From assembly GCA_023437745.1 (NCBI GenBank), contig JAEZFI010000088.1:1-51294 (forward strand): 51,294 bases of DNA, read 5' to 3'. The stretch comes from Actinomycetes bacterium (GTDB lineage: Bacteria > Actinomycetota > Acidimicrobiia > Acidimicrobiales > Microtrichaceae). The notes under the pieces are model-generated. The model saw nothing but the letters and a program-made list of their open reading frames with translations, did no database searches and was not told where the DNA came from. The position numbers were made by a program, and so were the translations under genes. This document shows, in pieces, positions 1-7,879 of this stretch (positions are counted from its first letter, which is position 1; each line of letters begins with the position of its first letter).

Positions 1-14
1 CGCCAGCACTGGCG
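1..14. terminator. Short hairpin at the window edge
   Basis: A 6-bp perfect stem (CGCCAG, 2-nt loop, CTGGCG) lies 27 nt beyond the stop codon of the leftward phosphatase gene. It may be that gene's terminator, but there is no T-run and its left context is outside the window. Confidence 0.3.
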
Positions 15-40
15 CGTCTCACGACACAGAACGGCAGGGG

Positions 41-796
41 TCAGGCGACGAAGGCGGTGCGGAAGGCGCGCAGGTCGTCGCTGCCGACGCCGAGGGTCCG
101 GACGTAGCCCTCGGCCGAGCCGTACCGCTCGTCGAGGGAGTCGAGGAAGCCCCGCATCGCGGCGGGCGGGCACGACACGAACGCCGGGGGGTGGTGGACC
201 ATCGAGTTGGTCCGGTCCGGGTGGCGCTTCGCGACCCAGGCCAGCAGCTCGACCATCGCCTGCGCCGTGCGGGCGTAGTCCTCGGCGATGGTGGCGTGGT
301 CGACGCCGGCGAGCGCCAGCAGCATCGCCGCCGTGACGCCGGTGCGGTCCTTGCCGGCGGCGCAGTGGAACACCACGGGCACACGGTGCGACTCGTGGGC
401 GATCAGGCGGATGACGTGGGGGAGGACCCGGTCGCCCACGTCGGTCATCTCCTGGTAGCGGGCGATGAGGTAGGTCACCGGGTCGGTGGCCTCGTCGACG
501 CCCTCCATCGGCCAGAGCTCGGAGATGAACGGGAGGTGGAGGAGCTCGGCGCCCAGGCGGTCCGTGGCGGCGACGCCCCAGCGGCGCTGCTCCTCGGCCG
601 TGCGAAGGTCGACCACGGTGCGGAGCCCGATGCCCGAGAGCGTGGCGAGGTCGGCCTCGTCCGCCTGGTGGAGCCCGTCCGACCGGAAGACGATGCCTCG
701 ACGCACCGTGCGGCCGTCGGCGGTCGGGTAGCCGCCCAGGTCGCGGAAGTTGAAGACGTTCCCGAGGCGGAGGTGGCTGTCGTCGATCGTGGACAT
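41..796 (-). CDS. Tyrosine-protein phosphatase (Y_phosphatase3-like)
   Basis: A 251-residue cytoplasmic phosphatase of the dual-specificity/tyrosine type. The P-loop HCAAGKDRTG places the nucleophile at Cys145 and the phosphate-binding Arg at 151. The N-terminal NFRDLGGYPTADGR block (about residues 15-29) is typical of this bacterial family, as is a length of 240-270 residues. The substrate cannot be read from sequence; relatives act on phosphotyrosine or phosphoinositides. The gene is divergent from the lipoprotein gene at 824. Its likely -10 hexamer TAGACT (807-812) ends 10 nt before the ATG, so the leader would be only a few nucleotides. No signal peptide or membrane segment is visible. 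Confidence 0.9.
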   Translation of the reverse strand: MSTIDDSHLRLGNVFNFRDLGGYPTADGRTVRRGIVFRSDGLHQADEADLATLSGIGLRTVVDLRTAEEQRRWGVAATDRLGAELLHLPFISELWPMEGVDEATDPVTYLIARYQEMTDVGDRVLPHVIRLIAHESHRVPVVFHCAAGKDRTGVTAAMLLALAGVDHATIAEDYARTAQAMVELLAWVAKRHPDRTNSMVHHPPAFVSCPPAAMRGFLDSLDERYGSAEGYVRTLGVGSDDLRAFRTAFVA

Positions 797-806
797 CGCC
801 TGCCCG

Positions 807-816
807 AGTCTACGGT
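807..816. promoter_or_regulatory. Overlapping divergent -10 elements
   Basis: Rightward TACGGT (811-816) stands 7 nt before the GTG at 824. Leftward TAGACT (807-812) stands 10 nt before the ATG at 796. The two hexamers share the TA at 811-812, so the two genes appear to be served by one symmetrical promoter core. Promoter function is inferred from the motifs alone. Confidence 0.5.
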
Positions 817-823
817 TGGCCCC

Positions 824-1651
824 GTGAGGACCCTCCGCGGTTTCGTGGCGCTGGCGCTGATCGTCACCGGGTGTTCCGGCGGGAGCGACACGGGCGACAC
901 CTCGGCGTCACCCGACGATCCACCGGCGGTCGCGGCGCAGCTGAGCCACCAGGTGGTGGCCCGCCACCCGCACGACCCGGCCTCCTTCACGCAGGGCTTC
1001 GTGTTCACCGACGAGGCCACGCTGGCGGAGAGCGCCGGCGGCTACGGCACCTCCGAGGTCAGGCTCGTCGATCCCGACACGGGGACGGTCCGGCTGCGGG
1101 CCGCCGTGCCGACCGACCGGTTCGCCGAAGGCCTCGCCCTGCGCGCCGACGAGGGGGAGCTCGTGCAGCTGACGTGGCGGGAGGGCGTGGCGATGCGCTG
1201 GTCGGCGTCCGACCTCGCCCCGGCGGGGGAGACGTCGTACCAGGGGGAGGGCTGGGGGCTCACCGAGGACCCGACCTCGGGCGCGCTGCTGTCCACCGAC
1301 GGCTCCCCGCTCCTGTCCCGGCGCGACCCCGTGACGTTCGAGGTGATCTCGGCCGTCACGGTCCGTCGATCGGGTCAGCCGGTCGCGGACCTCAACGAGA
1401 TCGAGTGGGTCGACGGCGTGGTGTGGGCGAACGTCTGGCAGACCGACGAGATCCTCCGGATCGACCCGTCGACCGGCGACGTCACCGGCGTCCTCGACCT
1501 CGCCGCGCTGAACCCCTCCACCGGGGACCCCGAGGCCGTCCTCAACGGGATCGCCCACCGTCCCGGTGACCCGCCGAACCGGTTGTGGGTGACCGGGAAG
1601 CGCTGGCCGGAGGTGTTCGTCGTCGACGTGAGCGAAGCCGGCACCCGGTGA
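824..1651 (+). CDS. Glutamine cyclotransferase-family lipoprotein
   Basis: A 275-residue exported lipoprotein of the glutaminyl-peptide cyclotransferase family (Glu_cyclase_2, beta-propeller). These enzymes convert N-terminal Gln to pyroglutamate, although many bacterial members are uncharacterised. A hydrophobic leader ends at the lipobox VTGC (Cys17). Family blocks are clear: HPHDPASFTQGF near 45-56, ESAGGYGTS near 65-73, LNEIEWVDGVVWANVWQTDEI near 190-210, and LNGIAHRPG near 238. The GTG start is preferred because the leader starts there and a TACGGT hexamer lies 7 nt upstream. The stop overlaps the next GTG (GTGA), which suggests translational coupling. Confidence 0.85.
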   Translation: MRTLRGFVALALIVTGCSGGSDTGDTSASPDDPPAVAAQLSHQVVARHPHDPASFTQGFVFTDEATLAESAGGYGTSEVRLVDPDTGTVRLRAAVPTDRFAEGLALRADEGELVQLTWREGVAMRWSASDLAPAGETSYQGEGWGLTEDPTSGALLSTDGSPLLSRRDPVTFEVISAVTVRRSGQPVADLNEIEWVDGVVWANVWQTDEILRIDPSTGDVTGVLDLAALNPSTGDPEAVLNGIAHRPGDPPNRLWVTGKRWPEVFVVDVSEAGTR

Positions 1652-2097
1652 CCCTGCGGACGGCCGCCCGCTCCCGGGCGGTGGCGGTGCTGGTCGTCGC
1701 CGCAGCAGCCCTCGGCGGATGTGCCCGGCCCGACTACCGGGCGCTCGTCGTGGGCCAGTGCCTGCCGTCCGCGGCGGACGTCGTGGGGCGGAGGGAGCCG
1801 GATCCGGAACGGGTCCCGTGCTCCGAGGCGCACCGGTACGAGGTGTACGAGGTGTCCGACCTCGTGCTGAGCGGCGAGTGGCCGGGCGAAGCCACGGTCG
1901 ACGAGGCGGCGAAGCAGCGCTGCTACGAGCGGTTCGAGGCGCAGGTCGGCATCGATCCCCTCGACCTGCCCGACGGCGTGCTCGTCGTGACGATCGGCCC
2001 GACCGAGGAGGGCTGGCGCGACGGGGACCGGGCGGTCGAGTGCCTGGTCCAGCTGCCGGAGGACCGGGAGGGCGCCTTCATCGGTAGCTTCTCGTGA
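1648..2097 (+). CDS. Septum-formation-family lipoprotein
   Basis: A 149-residue lipoprotein with the signal sequence ending LGGC (Cys25). The mature part carries the actinobacterial septum-formation pattern: VGQCL, VPCSEAHRYEVYEV, a Cys in QRCYERF, and a final W-x-x-GDRAVECLV. The conserved Cys pairs probably form disulfides outside the membrane. The function of the domain is poorly known; the name comes from an association with cell division in actinobacteria. The GTG start overlaps the stop of the upstream gene and its own stop overlaps the next start, so 824-2969 reads as one operon of three genes. Confidence 0.75.
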   Translation: MTLRTAARSRAVAVLVVAAAALGGCARPDYRALVVGQCLPSAADVVGRREPDPERVPCSEAHRYEVYEVSDLVLSGEWPGEATVDEAAKQRCYERFEAQVGIDPLDLPDGVLVVTIGPTEEGWRDGDRAVECLVQLPEDREGAFIGSFS

Positions 2098-2969
2098 TGC
2101 GAGTCGGACTGTCCCTGCCCACGATGCTCGGCGGAATCGACCGGGCGACCTTCCTGACCTGGTGTCGCCGGATCGAAGCCGACGGTTACGACACCATCGG
2201 CTACGGGGAGCGCATCGCGTACCGCAACCTCGAGATGTTCACCGTGCTCTCGGCCGCCGCGGCGATCACCGAGCGGGTCCGCATCGCCTCGACGATCGTC
2301 GTCCTCCCGATGCACTCCGAGGCGTGGGTGGCCAAGCAGACCGCCACCCTGGACGTGCTGTCCGGGGGGCGGGTCACGCTCGGGCTCGGCGTGGGCGGTC
2401 GCAGCGAGGACTACCAGGCACTCGGCCGGTCGTTCGAGCGACGCTTCGACCGCCTCGACGCCCAGGTCGACCGGATCCGCGAGCTGTGGGCGGGCGAACC
2501 CGCAGGCGACGGACTGGACCCGATCGGCCCGCCCCCGGTGCAGGCGCGGATCCCGATCCTCTCGGGTGCCATGGGACCGAAGTCGATCCGTCGCTCCGCC
2601 CGGTGGGCCGACGGGATCGCCGGGTTCGAGATGGATCCGTCCGCCGACGTCCTCCAGCGGTCCGCCGCCGCGATGGACGCGGCGTGGGAGGCGGCGGGCC
2701 GGACGGAGGCGCCGGTGCGCATGACGAGCTTCTGGTTCGCGCTGGGCGACGATGCGGCCGACCGCCTGCGTGCCTACGCCGCGCACTACCTCGGCGTGTT
2801 CGGTCCCGAGCTGGCGGGGGCCCTCGCCGACGCCTGCACGGTGGCCGGGGCCGACGCGCTCCGTCGGGCGATGGACGCGCTGCGCGAGGCCGGCTACGAC
2901 GAGGTGCAGCTGGTCCCCACGACCACCGACCCCGCCGAGCTGGACCGCCTCGCCGAGGCCCTCGCCTGA
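2097..2969 (+). CDS. LLM-class flavin-dependent oxidoreductase
   Basis: About 290 residues of the luciferase-like monooxygenase fold (TIM barrel). Family hallmarks: MRVGLSLPT start strand, a GER/EMFTVLSAAAAITERVRIASTIVVLP segment, KQTATLDVLSGGRVTLGLGVG near residues 80-102, and a SGAMGPKSIRRSARWADGI block near 160-178. Actinobacterial members usually use F420, some FMN; which one is used here cannot be decided. Two start codons lie in tandem (GTG 2094, ATG 2097), both overlapping the preceding stop. ATG was chosen because it places MRVGLSLPT at the N-terminus. Confidence 0.88.
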   Translation: MRVGLSLPTMLGGIDRATFLTWCRRIEADGYDTIGYGERIAYRNLEMFTVLSAAAAITERVRIASTIVVLPMHSEAWVAKQTATLDVLSGGRVTLGLGVGGRSEDYQALGRSFERRFDRLDAQVDRIRELWAGEPAGDGLDPIGPPPVQARIPILSGAMGPKSIRRSARWADGIAGFEMDPSADVLQRSAAAMDAAWEAAGRTEAPVRMTSFWFALGDDAADRLRAYAAHYLGVFGPELAGALADACTVAGADALRRAMDALREAGYDEVQLVPTTTDPAELDRLAEALA

Positions 2970-3467
2970 CTAGAGGTGCTCGAGCTCGTCGGACTCGGGA
3001 TCGTCGACCGGACGATCGCACGTCGGGCACCAGAGCCGGGTGACGAGCGGGCTCCCGCACGTGCGGTGGCTGAGGTGGCCGCCCGGCACCGCGGGGCCGG
3101 TGCGCCCGAGCTGCCGCTGGCCCCATGAGGCGAGGAGCGCCAGCGCACCGGCGAGCTCCCGCCCGGCGTCGGTGAGCTCGTAGACCATCCGCACCGGCCG
3201 GTCCGTGTACGGGGCGGACCGGATGACGCCGTCGGCCTCGAGCTGGCGGAGGCGCTTCGTGAGGACGTTCGGGGCGATGCCGGCCACCGACTCGCTGACC
3301 TCGCCGAAGCGGAGGGGGCCCTCCAGGAGCGACTCCACGACGAGGAGCGTCCAGCGGTCGCCGACCCGCTCCGCTGCGTCGGCCAGTCGGCTGGGCCGGG
3401 GGACGGGCGGGCGGCGTCGGACCATGCCCGCAGTCTGGCAGGTCGGAAGAAGGCTCATCGGGTTCAT
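2970..3467 (-). CDS. HxlR-family winged-helix regulator
   Basis: An HxlR/DUF24 transcription factor. The core (ADAAERVGDRWTLLVVESLLEGPLRFGEV, then LTKRLRQLEADGVI and YELTDAGREL) is the standard winged helix. The tail is longer than usual and has Cys/His residues (HRTCGSP then WCPTC), a possible metal or redox site. Starts at 3467, 3458 and 3425 are all possible; none has a good Shine-Dalgarno, and a leaderless start near 3458-3467 fits best. It is divergent from the HtrA-like protease gene, and a 25-bp inverted repeat between them (3471-3495) is the likely operator. Confidence 0.85.
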   Translation of the reverse strand: MNPMSLLPTCQTAGMVRRRPPVPRPSRLADAAERVGDRWTLLVVESLLEGPLRFGEVSESVAGIAPNVLTKRLRQLEADGVIRSAPYTDRPVRMVYELTDAGRELAGALALLASWGQRQLGRTGPAVPGGHLSHRTCGSPLVTRLWCPTCDRPVDDPESDELEHL

Positions 3468-3470
3468 GGT

Positions 3471-3504
3471 AGTGACTTGCAAATCGCAAGTGACTGCTTA
3501 GCAT
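3471..3504 (+). promoter_or_regulatory. HxlR operator over the protease promoter
   Basis: An inverted repeat with 10-nt arms (one mismatch; core ACTTGC, 5-nt spacer, GCAAGT) spans 3471-3495. It covers a rightward -35-like TTGCAA (3477-3482), which is 16 nt from a -10-like TAGCAT (3499-3504). The HxlR gene starts a few nucleotides to the left, so the same site would also control it. Binding is inferred. Confidence 0.55.
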
Positions 3505-3528
3505 GAGCCCTCGACGAGAGGAACCGAC

Positions 3529-4488
3529 ATGAGCGAGCAGGACACCCCGAAGCACACCACCAGCCCCAGCGCACTGGACGAGATCGAAGCTGCGGCGGGT
3601 GCCGTCGCCGAGCAGGTCGCCCCGGCGACGGTCGCGATCGGCCGGTCGGCACGCGGCACCGGCGTGGTCGTGGCGGAGGGGCGCGTGGTGACCAATGCGC
3701 ACAACCTGCGCGATCGGACCACACAGGTGACCTTCGCGGACGGACGCAGCGCCCAGGCCGCCGTCCTGGCGCTGGACGCCGCGTCCGATCTCGTGGTGCT
3801 CGAGGTCGAGACGGGTGACGTCGCGCCCGTGACCTGGGCAGGGGCGCTCCCCGGCCTCGGCGCCGCCGTGTTCGCCCTCTCCCGCGGGGTGCGCGGCGCG
3901 CGGTTGAGCGTCGGGTTCGTGTCCGGGACCGACCGGACGTTCCGCGGCCCGGGCGGCCGGCCCATCACCGGCAGCATCGAGCACACGGCGCCCATGGGGC
4001 GCGGTTCCTCGGGCGGCCCCCTCGTCGACCGATCCGGCGCGGTCGTGGGACTCAACACGCACCGCCTCGGAGAGGGCTTCTACCTCGCCCAGGCCGCCGA
4101 CGCCGCGCTGGTGGCTCGGGTGCAGGCGCTGACGGAGGGCCGGGCGCCGGTGCGTGCCGAGCTGGGGATCGCCGTGGCCCCGGCCGAGGTCGCCCGGCGT
4201 CTCCGGCGCAGCGTCGGGCTCGAGGAGCGTGACGGCGTCCTCGTCCGCGGCGTCCAGGAGGGCTCGGCGGCCGACCGCGCCGGGGTGCGGTCCGGCGACC
4301 TCGTGGTGCGGGCCGGCGGGGCCGACATCGCCCGGATCGACGACCTCCACGAGGCGCTGGCGGCCCACGACCCCTCGACGGAGCTCGACCTCGGGCTCGT
4401 GCGGGGCGCCGAGGACCTCACGGTCACCGTCGCCTTCTCGACGCCCGACGACGGTGGCGAGCCAGCGGCCGACGCAACGGCGGACTGA
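3529..4488 (+). CDS. HtrA-like serine protease with PDZ domain, no export signal
   Basis: A 319-residue S1C-type protease. The catalytic triad is visible: His58 in VVTNAHNL, Asp87 in DAASDLVVL and Ser161 in GRGSSGGPL. A C-terminal PDZ domain (about 195-300) contains GVLVRGVQEGSAADRAGVRSGDLVV. DegP/HtrA proteins normally begin with a signal peptide or membrane anchor, but the first 30 residues here are polar and acidic, so the protein looks cytoplasmic. An AGAGGA Shine-Dalgarno precedes the ATG. The HxlR operator overlaps its promoter, suggesting induction by a small-molecule or redox signal. Confidence 0.88.
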   Translation: MSEQDTPKHTTSPSALDEIEAAAGAVAEQVAPATVAIGRSARGTGVVVAEGRVVTNAHNLRDRTTQVTFADGRSAQAAVLALDAASDLVVLEVETGDVAPVTWAGALPGLGAAVFALSRGVRGARLSVGFVSGTDRTFRGPGGRPITGSIEHTAPMGRGSSGGPLVDRSGAVVGLNTHRLGEGFYLAQAADAALVARVQALTEGRAPVRAELGIAVAPAEVARRLRRSVGLEERDGVLVRGVQEGSAADRAGVRSGDLVVRAGGADIARIDDLHEALAAHDPSTELDLGLVRGAEDLTVTVAFSTPDDGGEPAADATAD

Positions 4489-4501
4489 CCGAGGCCGGCA
4501 C

Positions 4502-4507
4502 TACCGT
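4502..4507 (+). promoter_or_regulatory. -10 hexamer of the P450 gene
   Basis: TACCGT lies 7 nt before the GTG at 4515, predicting a transcript that begins at the start codon. Confidence 0.4.
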
Positions 4508-4514
4508 CCGGGTC

Positions 4515-5720
4515 GTGCCCGCCGCCCACGTCCCGCTCACCGACCAACTCCTCGCCGGTTCGTTCCCGTCGAGCGACCCGTTCGCGCTGTACGCGGCGCT
4601 GCAGGCCGACCATCCGGTGGCGTGGAACGCGACGGCCGGCTTCTGGGCGATCACCCGGCACGCCGACGTGATGGCCGTCGCCACCGACTCGCAGACCTGG
4701 TGCTCCTCGAAGGGCATCCTGGTCAGCGAGATCGGGACGCACTACGACGCGCCCCCGACGATGATGCACACCGACCCCCCGGACCACACCCGGTACCGGG
4801 CGCTCGTCCAACCCGCCTTCTCGAAGCGGCGCATGCGCGAGCTGGAGGGCTCCATCAGGTCCCGCGTCGTCGCGCTCCTCGACTCGATGGATGCACGGAC
4901 GGCGACGGGAGCCGGTGCGATCGACGTCGTCGACGCGCTCGCGGTGCCGCTCCCGATCGAGGTGATCACCGACCTGCTCGGCATCCACGACGTGGGCACC
5001 GAGCGCATCCTCCAGTGGACCGAAGCGGCGATCCCCGACACCGACGGGCTCGACGACGAGGAGCGGATGGCGCTGCTCGGCGAGATGCTCGGCTACCTCG
5101 TCGAGACGGCCGGCGCCCGCCGGAAGGCCCCGGAGGACGACTTCATCAGCGACCTCGCCGCCGTCGAGGTGGACGGCAGCGGGCTCAGCGACGACGAGCT
5201 GGCGATGTTCCTCATCCAGCTGCTGGTGGCCGGCAACGACACCACGCGCAACGTCATCTCCGGGGGCATCGTGGCGCTGGCGGAGCGACCCGAGGAGTGG
5301 CGCCGGCTGCGGGCGGATCCGGCGTTGCGGCCGACCGCCGTCGAGGAGCTCGTGCGGTGGACCACGCCCGTGATCTCGTTCCTCCGCACCGCCACCCGCG
5401 ACACCACGTTGGGCGGCGTCGACGTGGCCGAGGGGGATCCAGCGCTGCTGCTCTACGCCGCCGCCAACCGGGACCCCGCCGAGTTCGGTCCGACGGCCGG
5501 CGAGCTGGACGTCGGGCGGACCCCGAACCACCACCTCGGGTTCGGCTTCGGCGCCCACTTCTGCCTGGGCGCCGCGCTCGCCCGCATGGAGGTGGCGGTG
5601 GTCCTCGAGGAGCTGGCCGCCCGCTACGCCGGCTGGGAGCTGGCCGCCGAGCCGCAGCGGAGCCCGTCCACGATCATCGCAGGCATCACCGCTGCCCCGG
5701 TGGCGTTCCGCCCTGCGTGA
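4515..5720 (+). CDS. Cytochrome P450
   Basis: A 401-residue soluble bacterial P450. The oxygen-activation motif AGNDTT is at 239-244 in the I helix, ExxR at 278-281 (ELVR), and the haem-ligand loop GFGFGAHFCLG has its thiolate at Cys350. HTDPPDHTRYRALVQPAF (about 85-102) is the usual C-helix region. Length and motif spacing are normal for class I actinobacterial P450s, which need a ferredoxin and a reductase; neither is next to it. Substrate unknown. The GTG start is favoured by the TACCGT hexamer 7 nt upstream. It converges with the sensor kinase gene, 6 bp between stops. Confidence 0.93.
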   Translation: MPAAHVPLTDQLLAGSFPSSDPFALYAALQADHPVAWNATAGFWAITRHADVMAVATDSQTWCSSKGILVSEIGTHYDAPPTMMHTDPPDHTRYRALVQPAFSKRRMRELEGSIRSRVVALLDSMDARTATGAGAIDVVDALAVPLPIEVITDLLGIHDVGTERILQWTEAAIPDTDGLDDEERMALLGEMLGYLVETAGARRKAPEDDFISDLAAVEVDGSGLSDDELAMFLIQLLVAGNDTTRNVISGGIVALAERPEEWRRLRADPALRPTAVEELVRWTTPVISFLRTATRDTTLGGVDVAEGDPALLLYAAANRDPAEFGPTAGELDVGRTPNHHLGFGFGAHFCLGAALARMEVAVVLEELAARYAGWELAAEPQRSPSTIIAGITAAPVAFRPA

Positions 5721-5726
5721 CGGCGC

Positions 5727-7094
5727 TCAGGCCGGCGGCAGCGTGAACCCCACGCACGCTCCGCCGTCCGGCCGGTTCGCCGCGGTGACGGTGCCGCCGT
5801 GCTCCCTGACGATCCGGTCCACGATGGCGAGGCCGAGGCCCGACCCGGGCGCGGTCCGGGCGGAGTCGGCCCGGTAGAACCTGTCGAAGATCCGCCCCCG
5901 GTCGGCCTCGGCGATGCCGGCTCCCCGGTCGAGCACGGCGACCGACGTCCCGGTGACCTGCACCTCCACCGCCGTCGTGTCGGGCGAGTACTTCAACGCG
6001 TTGTCGACGAGGTTGCCGATGACCCGCTCGATCTGGGCGCCGTCGGCGAACACGGCTCGCGCGTCGTCGACCGCGACGGTGACGGCCCGCCCCGAACGGC
6101 GCGCCGCCCGTCCGGCGACGTCCTCGGCGAGGGCGGCGAGGTCGACCGCGGCGAGGGTGGCGTGCCGGTCCGGGCGCTCGCTCGTGAGCTCGACCAGCTC
6201 CGTCATCATGGACGTGAGCTCCTCGGTCTCGAACCGGATGTCGTCGAGCACCGCCGTGCGCTGATCGTCCGGCAGGGAGGACGCCCGCTGCAGCAGCTCC
6301 ACGTTGGTCCGGAGCGAGGTGAGCGGCGTCCGCAGCTCGTGGCTCGCGTCCGTGATCAGCTGCTGCTGCTGGGCCCTCGACGCGGCCAGCGCCCGCACCA
6401 TCGTGGTGAAGCTGTCGGCCAGGGAGCGCACCTCGCCGTCGCCGGCGACCGGCACCGGCGTCTCGAGGTCCTGCGTCTCGGCGATGCGGCGGGCGGCGTC
6501 GCGGAGGCGCTCCACCGGCTCGACGATCCGGCGGGCGAACAGGATGCCGAGGGCCACGGCGGCGGCGACGGCGGCCAGGGAGATGCCGACGAGGCGGAGC
6601 CCCAGACCGGCGAGGACGCGTTCGCTCTCGTCGAGGTTCCGTGCGGTCTGGAGCGCGCCCCCGGCCGGCAGCGCGGTGGTCAGCACGCGCCACGCCGTGT
6701 CGCCCTCGTCGACCGTCCGCACCTGCTCCACGCCCGCACCCTCGGCGATCCGTCGATCGACCGCGTCGGTGGGGAGCGGGTCGGCGTCGCCGCACCGGAT
6801 CACCTCGCCCGACGGCAGGATGAGCTGCACGACGTCGGCACCCTGGACCGCGCCCACCTGGAGGCACGTGGACAGCCCGTAGCCCGGTCGGCCGTCCGGT
6901 CCCGGCCGGTCGCGGTCCCGGTCGAAGCGGGCGCGCCGGTTGTCCACGAGCGCGGCGACCCGGTCCCGCAGGGTGCGGTCCACCTCGTCGCGCACGCGGG
7001 CCGACGTGGTCAGGTACGCGCCGGACGCCGCGACCGCGGCGACGACCGCGGCGATCACCCCGAGGCCGAGGGCGATCCGCCACTTCAGGCTCAT
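5727..7094 (-). CDS. Sensor histidine kinase (MprB-like)
   Basis: A 455-residue HATPase kinase. TM1 is at about 7-28, an extracytoplasmic sensor region at about 30-162, TM2 at about 163-186, HAMP at about 187-240. The H-box DASHELRTPLTS contains the phosphorylated His252. N-box NLVDNALKYS, G1 DRGAGIAEAD, F-box IFDRFYR and G2 GSGLGLAIV complete the ATPase domain. It follows its response regulator by 7 nt in one operon. Domain order and sequence resemble mycobacterial MprB (envelope stress), but the signal here cannot be deduced. Confidence 0.93.
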   Translation of the reverse strand: MSLKWRIALGLGVIAAVVAAVAASGAYLTTSARVRDEVDRTLRDRVAALVDNRRARFDRDRDRPGPDGRPGYGLSTCLQVGAVQGADVVQLILPSGEVIRCGDADPLPTDAVDRRIAEGAGVEQVRTVDEGDTAWRVLTTALPAGGALQTARNLDESERVLAGLGLRLVGISLAAVAAAVALGILFARRIVEPVERLRDAARRIAETQDLETPVPVAGDGEVRSLADSFTTMVRALAASRAQQQQLITDASHELRTPLTSLRTNVELLQRASSLPDDQRTAVLDDIRFETEELTSMMTELVELTSERPDRHATLAAVDLAALAEDVAGRAARRSGRAVTVAVDDARAVFADGAQIERVIGNLVDNALKYSPDTTAVEVQVTGTSVAVLDRGAGIAEADRGRIFDRFYRADSARTAPGSGLGLAIVDRIVREHGGTVTAANRPDGGACVGFTLPPA

Positions 7095-7101
7095 CGACGA
7101 C

Positions 7102-7794
7102 TCACTCGGCCCGGACGACGTAGCCGACGCCCCGCACCGTGTGCACGAGCCGGGGTTCGCCGTCCTGCTCGGTCTTCCGCCGCAGATAGCCGATGTAGAC
7201 GTCGAGCGAACGGGATCCCGTCTCGAAGTCGTAGCCCCAGATCCGGTCGTAGATGACCTCGCGGCTGAGGACGATGCCGGCGTTCACGGTGAGCAGCTCG
7301 AGAAGGTCGAACTCGGTCTTCGTGAGGTCGAGCGCCCGGGACCCACGGTGGGCGGTCCGTCGCAGCGGGTCGATGACGAGGTCCTTGAAGCGGACGGGGT
7401 GGTCCGCGTTGCTCACGCTGGTCCGTCGGAGGAGGGCGCGGATGCGGGCGAGCAGCTCGTCGAGGGCGAACGGCTTGACCAGGTAGTCGTCGGCGCCGGC
7501 GTCGAGCCCCGCCACGCGGTCGGACACCTCGTGCCGCGCGGTCAGGAGGAGGACCGGGAGGTGGTGGTAGCGCTCCCGCAGCATGCGGCAGGCGGTGAGC
7601 CCGTCGACGTTCGGCATCATGACGTCCATCACCACGGCGTCGGGCAACGTCGAGGTCACCGCCTCGAGGGCCTCGGCCCCGTCCGCGGCGGTGTCGACCT
7701 CGTAGCCCTCGAAGCGCAGCACCCGGACGAGCGAGTCGCGCACGCTCCGGTCGTCCTCGACCACCAGGATGCGCGAGCTCTCGCCGTCGGCCAT
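7102..7794 (-). CDS. OmpR-family response regulator (MprA-like)
   Basis: A 230-residue two-component regulator. The receiver has acidic pocket residues VVEDD, phospho-acceptor Asp57 in VVMDVMMP and the conserved Lys in YLVKPF. The C-terminal winged helix (about 135-228) ends with the YIGYLRRK recognition region and RGVGYVV. It is the first gene of the operon with the histidine kinase. A TAGCCT hexamer 6 nt before the ATG suggests a leaderless transcript. Confidence 0.95.
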   Translation of the reverse strand: MADGESSRILVVEDDRSVRDSLVRVLRFEGYEVDTAADGAEALEAVTSTLPDAVVMDVMMPNVDGLTACRMLRERYHHLPVLLLTARHEVSDRVAGLDAGADDYLVKPFALDELLARIRALLRRTSVSNADHPVRFKDLVIDPLRRTAHRGSRALDLTKTEFDLLELLTVNAGIVLSREVIYDRIWGYDFETGSRSLDVYIGYLRRKTEQDGEPRLVHTVRGVGYVVRAE

Positions 7795-7800
7795 GGCGTC

Positions 7801-7806
7801 AGGCTA
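7801..7806 (-). promoter_or_regulatory. -10 hexamer of the two-component operon
   Basis: TAGCCT (minus strand) lies 6 nt before the response-regulator ATG; no convincing Shine-Dalgarno is present. Confidence 0.4.
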
Positions 7807-7879
7807 CGGGTGGGTTGCAAGAGCGACGTGAGAAGGTGACGTCACGTCGGGGCCCGTGCCGGAACCGGCTCGGAGTTCG

